Below are positions 1 through 8,688 of a stretch of 64,000 nt of DNA, in pieces (positions within the stretch are counted from its first letter, which is position 1; each line of letters opens with the position of its first letter). Source of the DNA: an uncultured Eubacterium sp. (GTDB lineage Bacteria; Bacillota; Clostridia; Lachnospirales; Lachnospiraceae); the NCBI GenBank assembly GCA_958446835.1, contig CAUCXT010000007.1, forward strand, positions 26,252 to 90,251, written 5' to 3'. The notes below the pieces were generated by a model. The model made no database searches, was not told the DNA's origin, and worked only from the letters and a program-made list of their open reading frames with translations. The position numbers were made by a program, and so were the translations under genes.

Positions 1-1818
1 GCATTCAGCGATATTGGAAGCAGCATTGGCGTAAGCCCTGTACACCTTGCAAGCAGGGTGTATCAGGAGCAGGGAGCATCAGGCACTTCGGAGCTTATAT
101 CAGGTACATATCCGGGATATGAAGGATATTACAATTATTATAATATACAGGCATCAGGTTCTAATCGTGAGCAGATAGTTACCAACGGACTCAACGAAGC
201 AAAGTCCGAGGGGTGGAACACAAGATATGCAGCGCTCATAGGGGGTTCGCAGAAAGTTGCCAACAGATATATACTTCGAGGGCAGGATACTCTTTATCTT
301 CAGAAATTCGATGTCGACGGAACCTATGATGGAAGGTATTGGCATCAGTACATGCAGAATCTTGCAGCACCATCAAATGAAGGGAGAAACGTAAAGAAAG
401 CATACGAGAAGGCAGGAATGCTTGATGAGGCGTTTGTGTTTAAGATTCCTGTATACAACAACATGTACTATCAGGAAGGATTTTCAAAATCTAACGGTAA
501 GACTTACTACTATGAGAAGGGTGTAATGGTTAAGGGAGAGTATCAGGTTGATGGAAAATGGTACTATTTTGACACAACAACAGGCGAGATGCTCACTGGT
601 AAGGTGGTTCAGATAGATGATAAGAATTATTGTTATGACAAGGATGGCGTTAAGGTAATCGGTGGAATAGGTTATGCTGACGGATATTGGCATTACTGCG
701 AGAAGGAGACAGGAGAGATTACGCTGTCTAAGGATGCCTCAGAGGTGTTCAATGCAGCGGATTATGCAAAGTATAATCAGGATGTTGTGAATGCACTTGG
801 AACAAATGAGGAGACACTTCTTACACATTGGCTGAATTATGGAGTTTATGAGAAGAGAAGACCATCGGAGCTGTATTCGTATGATTATTATACAGGTATA
901 TATGGTGACAATGCTGTTAAGTATGGCGACTCATCGGAAGCTGTTATAGGTAATTTTGCGATATTTGGAATGGAGAGAGGTTACTCGGGAAGCGATGAGT
1001 TTAATGTGCTTGCTTACATGACATGTAATCCGGATCTGTATGCGGCATTTGGATATAACTTTAACAGCTATTATGAGCATTATATGAATAACAGGGATAA
1101 GGAAAACAGAATCCACACAGCTGATGATAATACATACACAGGATATACCATGGGAGCGGAGTTATTTGACCCGGCAGTGTATGCACAGAAGAATAAGGAT
1201 GTTGTGAATGCACTTGGTGAAGGTGCAGGGCAGTTGTTCCTTCATTGGATCAAGTATGGTGCATACGAGGGAAGACAGGCGAGCCTTATATATAACGGTA
1301 AATATTACATTGCAAATAACAGTGATGTGGATGAACATTATGCTGGAGATTATATGGGTGCGCTTGTGCACTTCTACACATATGGACAGACAGAGTTCAG
1401 AAATGGAAGTACAGACTTCGATGTGCTGGGTTATGCATTAAGTAACCTTGACCTTCTGAATGCTTTTGGACAGGACGGACCAAGCTACTACAGACATTAT
1501 GTACAGTATGGAATTAATGAAAATAGAAATATGTTTCGTATGGAAGACCTTGATATGTCCATGATATTTGATGCTGATTACTATATGAAGCACAACGGAG
1601 ATATTGCAGGAAGCTATCCGGGAGCTGAGGGAGCACGCAGACACTTCACACTGTATGGTATGAAAGAGGGCAGAAGGGGAAATGATACATTTAATGTGTA
1701 TGCATATAAAAACAGGTATAAGGATCTTCAGAACGCTTACGGAGACAGCCTTAACTTCTATTATATACACTATTTGAATTTTGGTTATGCGGAAGGCAGA
1801 AATGGACAGGATGAATAG
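1..1818 (+). CDS. Glucosaminidase-type autolysin with wall-binding repeats (5' partial)
   Basis: The reading frame is open from base 1, so the N-terminus, including any signal peptide, lies outside the window. The first ~150 residues match the LytB/GH73-like glucosaminidase domain: the motif around RVYQEQG probably carries the catalytic Glu, followed by LISGTYPGYEGYYNYYNIQ and an LQKFDVDG...YWHQYMQN segment. This domain cleaves the glycan strand of peptidoglycan outside the cell. Bases ~484-720 encode choline-binding-like repeats (GKWYYFDTTTG). Bases ~724-1812 encode six or seven copies of a ~40-residue repeat (FDADYY...D...HF..YG..EGR / FNV..YK...DL..AFG...YY.HY..YG..EGR), shared with the secreted proteins at 8689 and 12480. 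It has no LPXTG end. The stop overlaps the start of the ABC permease gene, so the two are probably co-transcribed. Confidence 0.85.
   Translation, partial: AFSDIGSSIGVSPVHLASRVYQEQGASGTSELISGTYPGYEGYYNYYNIQASGSNREQIVTNGLNEAKSEGWNTRYAALIGGSQKVANRYILRGQDTLYLQKFDVDGTYDGRYWHQYMQNLAAPSNEGRNVKKAYEKAGMLDEAFVFKIPVYNNMYYQEGFSKSNGKTYYYEKGVMVKGEYQVDGKWYYFDTTTGEMLTGKVVQIDDKNYCYDKDGVKVIGGIGYADGYWHYCEKETGEITLSKDASEVFNAADYAKYNQDVVNALGTNEETLLTHWLNYGVYEKRRPSELYSYDYYTGIYGDNAVKYGDSSEAVIGNFAIFGMERGYSGSDEFNVLAYMTCNPDLYAAFGYNFNSYYEHYMNNRDKENRIHTADDNTYTGYTMGAELFDPAVYAQKNKDVVNALGEGAGQLFLHWIKYGAYEGRQASLIYNGKYYIANNSDVDEHYAGDYMGALVHFYTYGQTEFRNGSTDFDVLGYALSNLDLLNAFGQDGPSYYRHYVQYGINENRNMFRMEDLDMSMIFDADYYMKHNGDIAGSYPGAEGARRHFTLYGMKEGRRGNDTFNVYAYKNRYKDLQNAYGDSLNFYYIHYLNFGYAEGRNGQDE
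724..1812 (+). repeat. Paired ~40-residue repeats in the autolysin
   Basis: Diverged repeats alternate two half-units: one with the pattern F-x-A-x-x-Y...D-V...HW/HF..YG..E-x-R, the other with FNV/FDV...Y...DL..AFG..YY.HY....E-x-R. Roughly three double units are visible. They are coding repeats in frame with the autolysin. Confidence 0.75.
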
Positions 1819-3235
1819 AAAGAAAATATTGGCATCCGTGTTACTTGGTATAATATGCGTAGTTGCCAACCTGTCGATTATATTTAATGACAGGAAACTT
1901 ATATTAAATGATTACACAATGAATATTGCCATGGAGATAGACAGTAATATGAGTGGAGAGCTCCAAATGTTCTACTCTTCCAGGAACAATTATACCAAGG
2001 ATTGCTTTACGGCGGATAGAGTAAAGACTATTGCTGTTGAAAAGGGGTATAATGGCAAGATTGATTTTGATGTTAATGCGGGCAGCCGCTTTGTAAGGCT
2101 GGACTTTCCTGAGAAGACGAATGCACAGCTGACATTGCACAGCATGACAATCAAGCTTAATGGCGTGCAGAGAGATGTTGCAGCAGATGAGCTTGCAAGT
2201 CGCATTATAGCTTACAATCAGTTAGAGCAGTGTGCAGTTAATGGTGGAACGCTTTGTATTACTACGCAGGATACTGACGGATATATTGTAATAGGAATCG
2301 GCGATATTGTAGATGAGATTGCCCAGGCATCTTCAAGGGGAATATATAATATAGTGTTAAAGGTTGCAGCATGTATTGTTATAGATCTGTTATATGTGCT
2401 TTTCTTGTTCAATCGGGAGCGCATATATGGATATATATATGATATTGTGAGTAACAGGGCACTGGTGATAAGATTGTCTAAGAATGACTTAAAGAGCAGA
2501 TTCGCAGGTTCATATCTTGGAGTAATCTGGTCATTTATACAGCCTGTTGTGACAGTGCTTGTATACTGGTTTGTGTTTCAGGTGGGATTCAGATCGTCGG
2601 ATGTGGTAAATTCATCAGGTGTGACAGTTCCTTTTATATTGTGGTTTATAGCGGGACTTGTTCCATGGTTCTATTATTCAGACACATGGAGTATGGCAAC
2701 CAATGTTCTGCTTGAGTACAGCTATCTTGTAAAAAAGGTTGTGTTTAACATAGATATACTTCCACTTGTCAAGATGTTGTCGGGCCTTATAATACATGTA
2801 TTTTTCGTAGGCCTTATACTTGTGCTGTATACGGTCTATGGTATGTTTCCGGGAATTATAGTGGTGCAGCTTTTGTATTATTCGTTGTGCATGTTTGTGA
2901 TGATACTTGGACAGGCTTATCTTACAAGCTCCTGTGTGATATTTTTCAGAGATCTCACACAGTTTATCAATATATGGCTGCAGCTTGGAATATGGATGAC
3001 GCCTATCATGTGGAATATAGATACAATAGGTATATCGGGAATGGTTAAGACGATATTTAAGCTTAATCCTATGTACTACATAGTGCAGGGATATAGGGAT
3101 ACGCTTATAAATGGAGTATGGTTCTGGCAAAGACCGGAGCTTACGCTTTATTTCTGGATATTTACAGTAGGGGTATTTGTGCTTGGCAGAGTGGTGTTTA
3201 AGAGGTTAAAACCGCATTTTGCCGATATTTTGTAG
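1802..3235 (+). CDS. ABC-2 polysaccharide exporter permease with N-terminal extracytoplasmic domain
   Basis: This is the membrane subunit of an ABC exporter for lipid-linked polysaccharide (Wzm/TagG family). The permease domain begins around residue 220 (LSKNDLKSRFAGSYLGVIW) and has about six membrane segments, as in normal ~260-residue Wzm proteins. The protein is 477 residues, because it carries an extra N-terminal part: a membrane segment (residues ~8-28), a ~150-residue predicted extracytoplasmic region and another membrane segment (~185-205). I chose ATG 1802 because GGAAGG lies five bases upstream; an in-frame TTG at 1781 and an ATG at 1811 are alternatives. It overlaps the autolysin by 17 bases and precedes its ATPase partner by 14 bases. 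Family assignment is firm; the role of the extra domain is unknown. Confidence 0.88.
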   Translation: MDRMNRKKILASVLLGIICVVANLSIIFNDRKLILNDYTMNIAMEIDSNMSGELQMFYSSRNNYTKDCFTADRVKTIAVEKGYNGKIDFDVNAGSRFVRLDFPEKTNAQLTLHSMTIKLNGVQRDVAADELASRIIAYNQLEQCAVNGGTLCITTQDTDGYIVIGIGDIVDEIAQASSRGIYNIVLKVAACIVIDLLYVLFLFNRERIYGYIYDIVSNRALVIRLSKNDLKSRFAGSYLGVIWSFIQPVVTVLVYWFVFQVGFRSSDVVNSSGVTVPFILWFIAGLVPWFYYSDTWSMATNVLLEYSYLVKKVVFNIDILPLVKMLSGLIIHVFFVGLILVLYTVYGMFPGIIVVQLLYYSLCMFVMILGQAYLTSSCVIFFRDLTQFINIWLQLGIWMTPIMWNIDTIGISGMVKTIFKLNPMYYIVQGYRDTLINGVWFWQRPELTLYFWIFTVGVFVLGRVVFKRLKPHFADIL

Positions 3236-3249
3236 AGTTATGAGGTCAG

Positions 3250-4560
3250 ATGATGAGAAGTGATGATGTTGCTATAGGTGTGTACAATGTCAGTAAGATG
3301 TACAAGCTGTATGACAATCCCAAGGACAGATTCAAGGAGTCATTGGGACTCACAAGAAAGAAGTGCTACAAGGAAAAGTATGCACTCAATAATGTGAGCT
3401 TCGAGGTTAAAAAGGGAGAGACGGTCGGAATAATAGGAACCAATGGTTCGGGTAAGTCCACAATACTTAAAATTATTACAGGTGTGCTAAATCAGACTGA
3501 CGGAGAGGTTGATATCAGAGGACGTATATCTGCACTGCTTGAGCTGGGTGCCGGTTTTAATATGGAGTACACAGGAATAGAAAATGTGTATCTTAATGGT
3601 TCGATGATAGGATATACGAAGGAAGAGATAGATGCGAAGCTTGAAGATATCTTGAAGTTCGCGGATATCGGCGACTATGTGTATCAGCCGGTAAAGACAT
3701 ATTCAAGTGGTATGTTCGTAAGGCTTGCATTCGCTGTGGCTATCAATATTGACCCGGAGATTCTTATTGTGGATGAAGCACTGTCAGTCGGAGATGTTTT
3801 CTTCCAGGCGAAATGTTACCATAAGTTCGAGGAGTTTAAGAAACTTGGAAAGACAATACTGTTTGTTAGCCATGATCTTGGCAGTGTCAATAAATACTGT
3901 GACAGAGTCATACTTCTGAATAAGGGTGTTAAACTCTCGGAGGGAAGTCCTTCCCAGATAATAGATATATATAAGAAGATTCTTGTAAATCAGCTTGATG
4001 ACAGTAATAATGGATTTGTCCATAAGACACAGGGTGAAAATTCAACAGCAGAATCGGCAGGCAGTGAGCAGGCAGAGACGAGGAATAGACTATGGAAAAG
4101 TAATTATGAACTAAATCCTTCGCTGCAGGAGTATGGCAATAAGAAGGCGGAGATAGAGGATTTTGCCATTATGGATTCTAAGGGAGCATACACAAGCTGT
4201 GTCAGCAAGTTTCAGGATTTCAGTATCAAGATGAAGGTGCGTTTCCATGAGGTGATGACTAACCCGATATTTGCGTTTACAATCAAGAATCTGCGTGGAA
4301 CAGACCTTACGGGCACGAATACAATGTATGAGAAAGTATTTATAGATGTGACGGAGGCAGGCAGCGAGAAGACAGTGACATTCACACAGAGGATGAACCT
4401 TCAAGGTGGAGAATATCTTATATCGCTTGGGTGTACCGGTTACAGTGGAGAAAACTTCGAAGTATACCACAGAATGTATGATGTATGTACAATAACAGTT
4501 ATTTCGGAGAAAGATACAGTAGGATTTTTCGATATGGATTCCAAAGTTAAGGTGGAATAG
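3250..4560 (+). CDS. ABC transporter ATPase, Wzt/TagH-like, with C-terminal substrate domain
   Basis: This ATPase powers polysaccharide export with the preceding permease. Walker A GTNGSGKST is near residue 64, the signature YSSGM near 151, and Walker B ILIVDEALSVGD near 171, all typical of the Wzt/TagH branch. Residues ~285-436 form an extra domain like Wzt-C, which in E. coli O8/O9a-type systems recognises the capped non-reducing end of the finished glycan. The linker (~255-285) is rich in Gln, Glu and Ser. ATG codons at 3250 and 3253 are both possible after GAGG. The C-terminal domain together with the downstream methyltransferase/kinase-like genes suggests export of a chain-terminated polymer. 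Confidence 0.9.
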   Translation: MMRSDDVAIGVYNVSKMYKLYDNPKDRFKESLGLTRKKCYKEKYALNNVSFEVKKGETVGIIGTNGSGKSTILKIITGVLNQTDGEVDIRGRISALLELGAGFNMEYTGIENVYLNGSMIGYTKEEIDAKLEDILKFADIGDYVYQPVKTYSSGMFVRLAFAVAINIDPEILIVDEALSVGDVFFQAKCYHKFEEFKKLGKTILFVSHDLGSVNKYCDRVILLNKGVKLSEGSPSQIIDIYKKILVNQLDDSNNGFVHKTQGENSTAESAGSEQAETRNRLWKSNYELNPSLQEYGNKKAEIEDFAIMDSKGAYTSCVSKFQDFSIKMKVRFHEVMTNPIFAFTIKNLRGTDLTGTNTMYEKVFIDVTEAGSEKTVTFTQRMNLQGGEYLISLGCTGYSGENFEVYHRMYDVCTITVISEKDTVGFFDMDSKVKVE

Positions 4561-4572
4561 AAAGGGTTATCT

Positions 4573-5487
4573 GTGGAAAAATATATCGGTGGAGTTAAAC
4601 TCAACTATGACAATTATCCGGGGAAGGATTATTACAGTGACGGAAGTATAGAGGATGTGCTTCTTGATATTGTGAAGAATCATGAGGAGCAAGAGTTTAA
4701 TTCTATAATTGATGAAAAAAAATCATGGGCGGTCATGTATCACCTTTCGGATATAAGACAGAATATAGTAGAATGGCTTCAGATTGAAAATACAGCGGAG
4801 ATACTTGAAATCGGATCAGGATGCGGGGCAATAACAGGGGCTCTTGCGCGCAAGGCAAAGAGTGTTACCTGCATTGAACTTTCTGAAAAACGAAGCATGA
4901 TAAATGCTTATAGAAATAAGAAATATGACAATATAGAGATACTTCTTGGCAACTTTGAGCAGGTAGAAGCGAAACTTGAAAAACAGTATGATGTTGTCAC
5001 TTTGATTGGAGTACTTGAATATGGAGGGTTATACATTCATTCGGATAAGCCGTATCTTGAGTTTGTAAAAACAGCGAGGCGTCATGTGAAGCCGGGGGGA
5101 AGACTTATAATAGCTATTGAGAATAAGTATGGTCTTAAGTATTTTGCAGGTTGCAGTGAAGATCATGTAGCGAGATGTTTTGCCGGAATAGAAGGATACA
5201 ATGAGGGTGACAATGTAAGAACGTTTTCAAGAAAAGGACTTGAGAGGCTTGTTTTGGATGCAGGTTTTAGCAGGGCGCGCTTTTTCTATCCTTATCCCGA
5301 CTATAAGCTTCCGACAACCATATATTCTGATGAATGGCTTCCAAAGGCAGGCGAACTAAAAAACAATAATCGTAATTATGACAATGACAGAATGAAGCTT
5401 TTTGATGAGGACAGGGCATTTGAACAGATTGTGGAGGAGGGGATGTTCCCTTTCTTTTCTAATTCGTTTCTCGTGGAATGCGAGTAA
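4573..5487 (+). CDS. Class I SAM-dependent methyltransferase, probable glycan-modifying
   Basis: The protein has 304 residues. The SAM-binding motif EILEIGSGCGAITGALA is near residue 76, followed by an acidic residue after the second strand (CIELSEKR) and a GVLEYGG motif. The C-terminal part (IAIENKYGLKYFAGC...) is characteristic of methyltransferases in bacterial polysaccharide clusters. The start is GTG 4573, preceded by AAAGGG. It sits 12 bases after the Wzt-like gene and just before a kinase-like/GT8 protein, an order that recalls the methyltransferase-kinase terminator WbdD split over two genes. Methylation of the growing chain end is inferred from context. Confidence 0.85.
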   Translation: MEKYIGGVKLNYDNYPGKDYYSDGSIEDVLLDIVKNHEEQEFNSIIDEKKSWAVMYHLSDIRQNIVEWLQIENTAEILEIGSGCGAITGALARKAKSVTCIELSEKRSMINAYRNKKYDNIEILLGNFEQVEAKLEKQYDVVTLIGVLEYGGLYIHSDKPYLEFVKTARRHVKPGGRLIIAIENKYGLKYFAGCSEDHVARCFAGIEGYNEGDNVRTFSRKGLERLVLDAGFSRARFFYPYPDYKLPTTIYSDEWLPKAGELKNNNRNYDNDRMKLFDEDRAFEQIVEEGMFPFFSNSFLVECE

Positions 5488-5505
5488 GTAAGAGTGGAGA
5501 ATGAT

Positions 5506-7722
5506 ATGGGAAGGATAATTTTTTCAAAATATTCCAATGACAGGGACAGACGGTTTGCGATAAGGACGGATATTGTTCAGAAGGGTGATGGTGAGCAGTC
5601 AGGGAAAAGGGTTGAAAAACATGCGATGTTTCCTGAGGGAAGAGAACACTTAGAGAGACAGAGCAGATATTATAGGGAATATTCGGATAGATATAATCAA
5701 GTGGGGCTTAAGCTGGCAGGGGCTTACATGAATGATGAAGAATTGAAAGAGGGTATTCTGCAGTATCAGTTCATAGACGGAGAGAGTGTAAGCGATATAA
5801 TAGATAATTTGATAGACTGTGGAAGCTATGATGGTGCGGCTGATTTACTGATGGCTTTCTGCGACAGGATAAGACGGTTATATTCCCCGGACGTATGGAA
5901 GAACTCGGAACAGTTTGAAAATGTGTTCGGAACAGTGGATTTTGGAAATATTGAGCAGGAAAGGCTTATGGGCTGCTCATTTGCAGATATTGATCTGGTG
6001 CCCGAGAATGTTATAGTGTCAGGTGATGAGGAGTATGTAACGGACTATGAGTGGGTATTTGATTTTTCTTTACCTGCGGATTATGTGGTGTACAGGGCAA
6101 TTCGTACATATATATATTCAGGGGGAAAGAGAAATGCACTTTTACAATACAATCTTTATGAACGCGCAGGAATAACGAGTGAGATTAGATGCATATTTGA
6201 TTATATGGAGTCGAATTTTCAGAAGTATGTCAAGGGCAGCAGAGTGACGGCGGCAGAACTGTACGAGGGTATAGGCAAGCCTGTTTATTACGGAGAAGAG
6301 CTCATGGAGCTTGGAAGAAGGAATGAACAACAGTATCTTCCTATAGTATATCTAGATTATGGCGAAGGATTTTCTGAAGATAACAAGATTGTATATAAGC
6401 GTTATGACAGGCGATATGAGATAGAGCTTACACATGATATTAAGCGTGTGAGATTTGACCCAAGGAGTATGCCGTGTGTACTTACGGGGATACAGTTGTG
6501 TGGATGCATGATAGATGAACAGTCACCGGAGATATCGGGAAATGGTGAATGGTATGACACGGAGCTTGTGTTTAAGACGGATGACCCCCAGCTCATAGTT
6601 GATAACCCTTGGCGCTATGCAGAGAATGGAAAACTTGCGATAGAGCTGCATATTGATAAGATAACGAAGGATTATCCTGATAAGGTGGAGCTCCCTCCAA
6701 GGACAAGGGCAGACATCTTGTACCAGTTTGATGAGAGATATGCGCCTTATGCAGGTGTATCAATCACATCGCTGTTTGAAAACAACAAACATATCGACGA
6801 TATAAATATATATATACTGGGTGATGGACTTAGCGATGACAGCATCGAAAGGCTTTCTAAGACGGCAGATAGCTATGGGAGAAGCATAAACTATCTTGAC
6901 ACTAATAAACTTATTGATATGATGAAAGAGCTTGGCATACCTACTTACCGAGGATCGTACACAGCGAATTTTAAACTGTTTGTACCTATGGTTCTTACGG
7001 AAAATATACAGAAACTGTTGTATATAGACAGTGACACGGTGGTGACAGGAGACATACTGCCGCTTTTTGAAATGTCTATGAATGGAATGCCTGTTGGCAT
7101 GTCGCTTGATTCGCTTGGAGTAAAGCATAAGGCACTTATAGGTTTATCAGAGAAGGAAGGATACTACAATACAGGCGTTATGCTGTTTGATCTTGAAGAA
7201 TGGAAAAAGCAGATGTGCACGGAGAGGATTATTGAGCATGTGCAGAATGTTAGAGCACATTACATGTCACCGGATCAGGATCTCGCAAATGTAGTGCTGA
7301 GTCAGAAGATATACAGACTTGGTGCAGAGTACAATGTTCAGCCAATTCATATAGTCTATGATTATGAGCTGTATGTAAAGAACTTTGGACAGCATGGGTA
7401 TTACAGTGCGGAAGAGATTAATTCAGCGGTGGAGAAGCCGGTTATAATCCACTTCTTCCGGTTTCTTGGACAGTTTCCGTGGGATAGGGCATCAGTTCAC
7501 CCGGATACCGGAATATTCGACCAATATCTTGGAATGTCCGAATGGAGCGATTACAGCAAGACTGGGTCTAGAAACAGCGGAATTGTTTTTAAGATTGAAC
7601 GGTGGCTATACAGGCACCTTGATAAGAAGACATTCTTAAAGATATTTAAGCTGAATTATGATATATTCATAAAAAAGGCGGAGAAAAACTCAAGAAATAA
7701 TAAGAATGATGGGAATATGTAG
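5506..7722 (+). CDS. Kinase-like domain fused to GT8 glycosyltransferase
   Basis: The N-terminal ~260 residues look like a diverged kinase/APH fold: a lysine in VEKHAM, then DIDLVPENVIV and VTDYEW resembling the catalytic-loop Asp/Asn and metal-binding Asp. Residues ~408-680 form a family 8 glycosyltransferase with the metal-binding DSD in LLYIDSDTVV and a conserved GYYNTGVMLFDLEEW segment, so it should add a hexose from a nucleotide sugar. ATG 5506 has GGAG six bases upstream; GTG 5494 is the other option. It is directly after the methyltransferase and its stop abuts the next start. GT8 is clear; whether the kinase-like part is active is not known. Confidence 0.78.
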   Translation: MGRIIFSKYSNDRDRRFAIRTDIVQKGDGEQSGKRVEKHAMFPEGREHLERQSRYYREYSDRYNQVGLKLAGAYMNDEELKEGILQYQFIDGESVSDIIDNLIDCGSYDGAADLLMAFCDRIRRLYSPDVWKNSEQFENVFGTVDFGNIEQERLMGCSFADIDLVPENVIVSGDEEYVTDYEWVFDFSLPADYVVYRAIRTYIYSGGKRNALLQYNLYERAGITSEIRCIFDYMESNFQKYVKGSRVTAAELYEGIGKPVYYGEELMELGRRNEQQYLPIVYLDYGEGFSEDNKIVYKRYDRRYEIELTHDIKRVRFDPRSMPCVLTGIQLCGCMIDEQSPEISGNGEWYDTELVFKTDDPQLIVDNPWRYAENGKLAIELHIDKITKDYPDKVELPPRTRADILYQFDERYAPYAGVSITSLFENNKHIDDINIYILGDGLSDDSIERLSKTADSYGRSINYLDTNKLIDMMKELGIPTYRGSYTANFKLFVPMVLTENIQKLLYIDSDTVVTGDILPLFEMSMNGMPVGMSLDSLGVKHKALIGLSEKEGYYNTGVMLFDLEEWKKQMCTERIIEHVQNVRAHYMSPDQDLANVVLSQKIYRLGAEYNVQPIHIVYDYELYVKNFGQHGYYSAEEINSAVEKPVIIHFFRFLGQFPWDRASVHPDTGIFDQYLGMSEWSDYSKTGSRNSGIVFKIERWLYRHLDKKTFLKIFKLNYDIFIKKAEKNSRNNKNDGNM

Positions 7723-8577
7723 ATGGGTGACAGGTTTGGATTCGTAATTCTTAATTATGGAACTATGGATGAGACGATAGAATGTGTACGGTCCATAGGG
7801 AAGCACGTCAAAGAAGAGCATGAGATAGTTATAATTGATAATGCATCACCGGATGGCTCGGGTGAAGCACTCAGGCAGTCATATAGCGATATCAGTAACA
7901 TAAAGGTTATTGTAAACGAGGGCAATTTAGGATATGCGTGCGGAAACAATGTCGGAATTGCCAGAGCAAGACAGGATGGATGCAGTTATGTGGTAGTGCT
8001 TAACAGCGACACCAGACTTATGCAGGATGAGTTCTGTGAGATAGTCAGGAGAGAGTATATTAAAAAAAAATATGCAGTCATTGGTCCGGAGATTTATAAG
8101 CAAGGGCAAGCGAGCTGCGATAATCCCGGCAGGGACAGGGCTATGAGCAATAAGAAGCTTCATGCGTTTATATTTATGAACCGTGTGCTGCTTGCACTCA
8201 GCTATATATCACTAGACGCTGCGTTCAACAGAATTTTTAATGCGTATGTCGAGTCTAAGAAATCAGATATACATATAAAAGATAATGTCGAGAATGTGGC
8301 TCTGCATGGATGCTGCCTTGTGTTCACACCGGTGTATTTTGAACGGTTTAGAGGTTTTGATAATAGAACATATATGTATATGGAGGAGGATGTACTGTAC
8401 CATCATCTCCTGAAGGCAGGGCTGGTGCCGGCGTATGTTCCGCAGCTTCACATTGAACACCTAGAGGAAGCGGCTACAAACAAGGTGTTTTCCGGTGTTC
8501 AGAAAAGACGTTTCAAATACAGAAATTACATAAAATCATCAAAAGTTATGCTTGCAATTGACAAAGAGAGGACATAA
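7723..8577 (+). CDS. GT2 glycosyltransferase, rhamnosyltransferase-like
   Basis: A 284-residue inverting glycosyltransferase with an N-terminal FVILNYGTMDETIECV strand, IDNASPDGS, a NLGYACGNNVGIARA segment and NSDT as the metal-binding motif. This is the WbbL-like pattern of rhamnosyl and related transferases. The ATG follows the stop codon of the preceding gene with no gap, so the genes are translationally coupled. It is the last gene of the ABC-exporter operon and is followed by a hairpin. The exact sugar donor cannot be told from sequence. Confidence 0.87.
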   Translation: MGDRFGFVILNYGTMDETIECVRSIGKHVKEEHEIVIIDNASPDGSGEALRQSYSDISNIKVIVNEGNLGYACGNNVGIARARQDGCSYVVVLNSDTRLMQDEFCEIVRREYIKKKYAVIGPEIYKQGQASCDNPGRDRAMSNKKLHAFIFMNRVLLALSYISLDAAFNRIFNAYVESKKSDIHIKDNVENVALHGCCLVFTPVYFERFRGFDNRTYMYMEEDVLYHHLLKAGLVPAYVPQLHIEHLEEAATNKVFSGVQKRRFKYRNYIKSSKVMLAIDKERT

Positions 8578-8608
8578 GTGTATCATATTTTTATGGGACT
8601 TATGTCCT
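8569..8608 (+). terminator. Hairpin at end of the ABC-export operon
   Basis: AGGACATAAG (8569-8578) pairs perfectly with CTTATGTCCT (8599-8608). The stem overlaps the GT2 stop codon. There is no strong T-run after it, so it may be an mRNA 3'-end structure rather than a strong intrinsic terminator. Confidence 0.45.
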
Positions 8609-8688
8609 AGTTTATGTGTAAATGAGTGGTCGCAGGAGGGAAGTTTTGCGATTGCTTATTACTAAATAAGAAAGGGAGAGAAAGCAGA

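Noticed and set aside
8058..8070. A9 run in the GT2 gene as another phase-variation tract
   Set aside because: The reading frame is intact across it and Lys-coding A runs are common in this AT-rich genome; nothing suggests switching.
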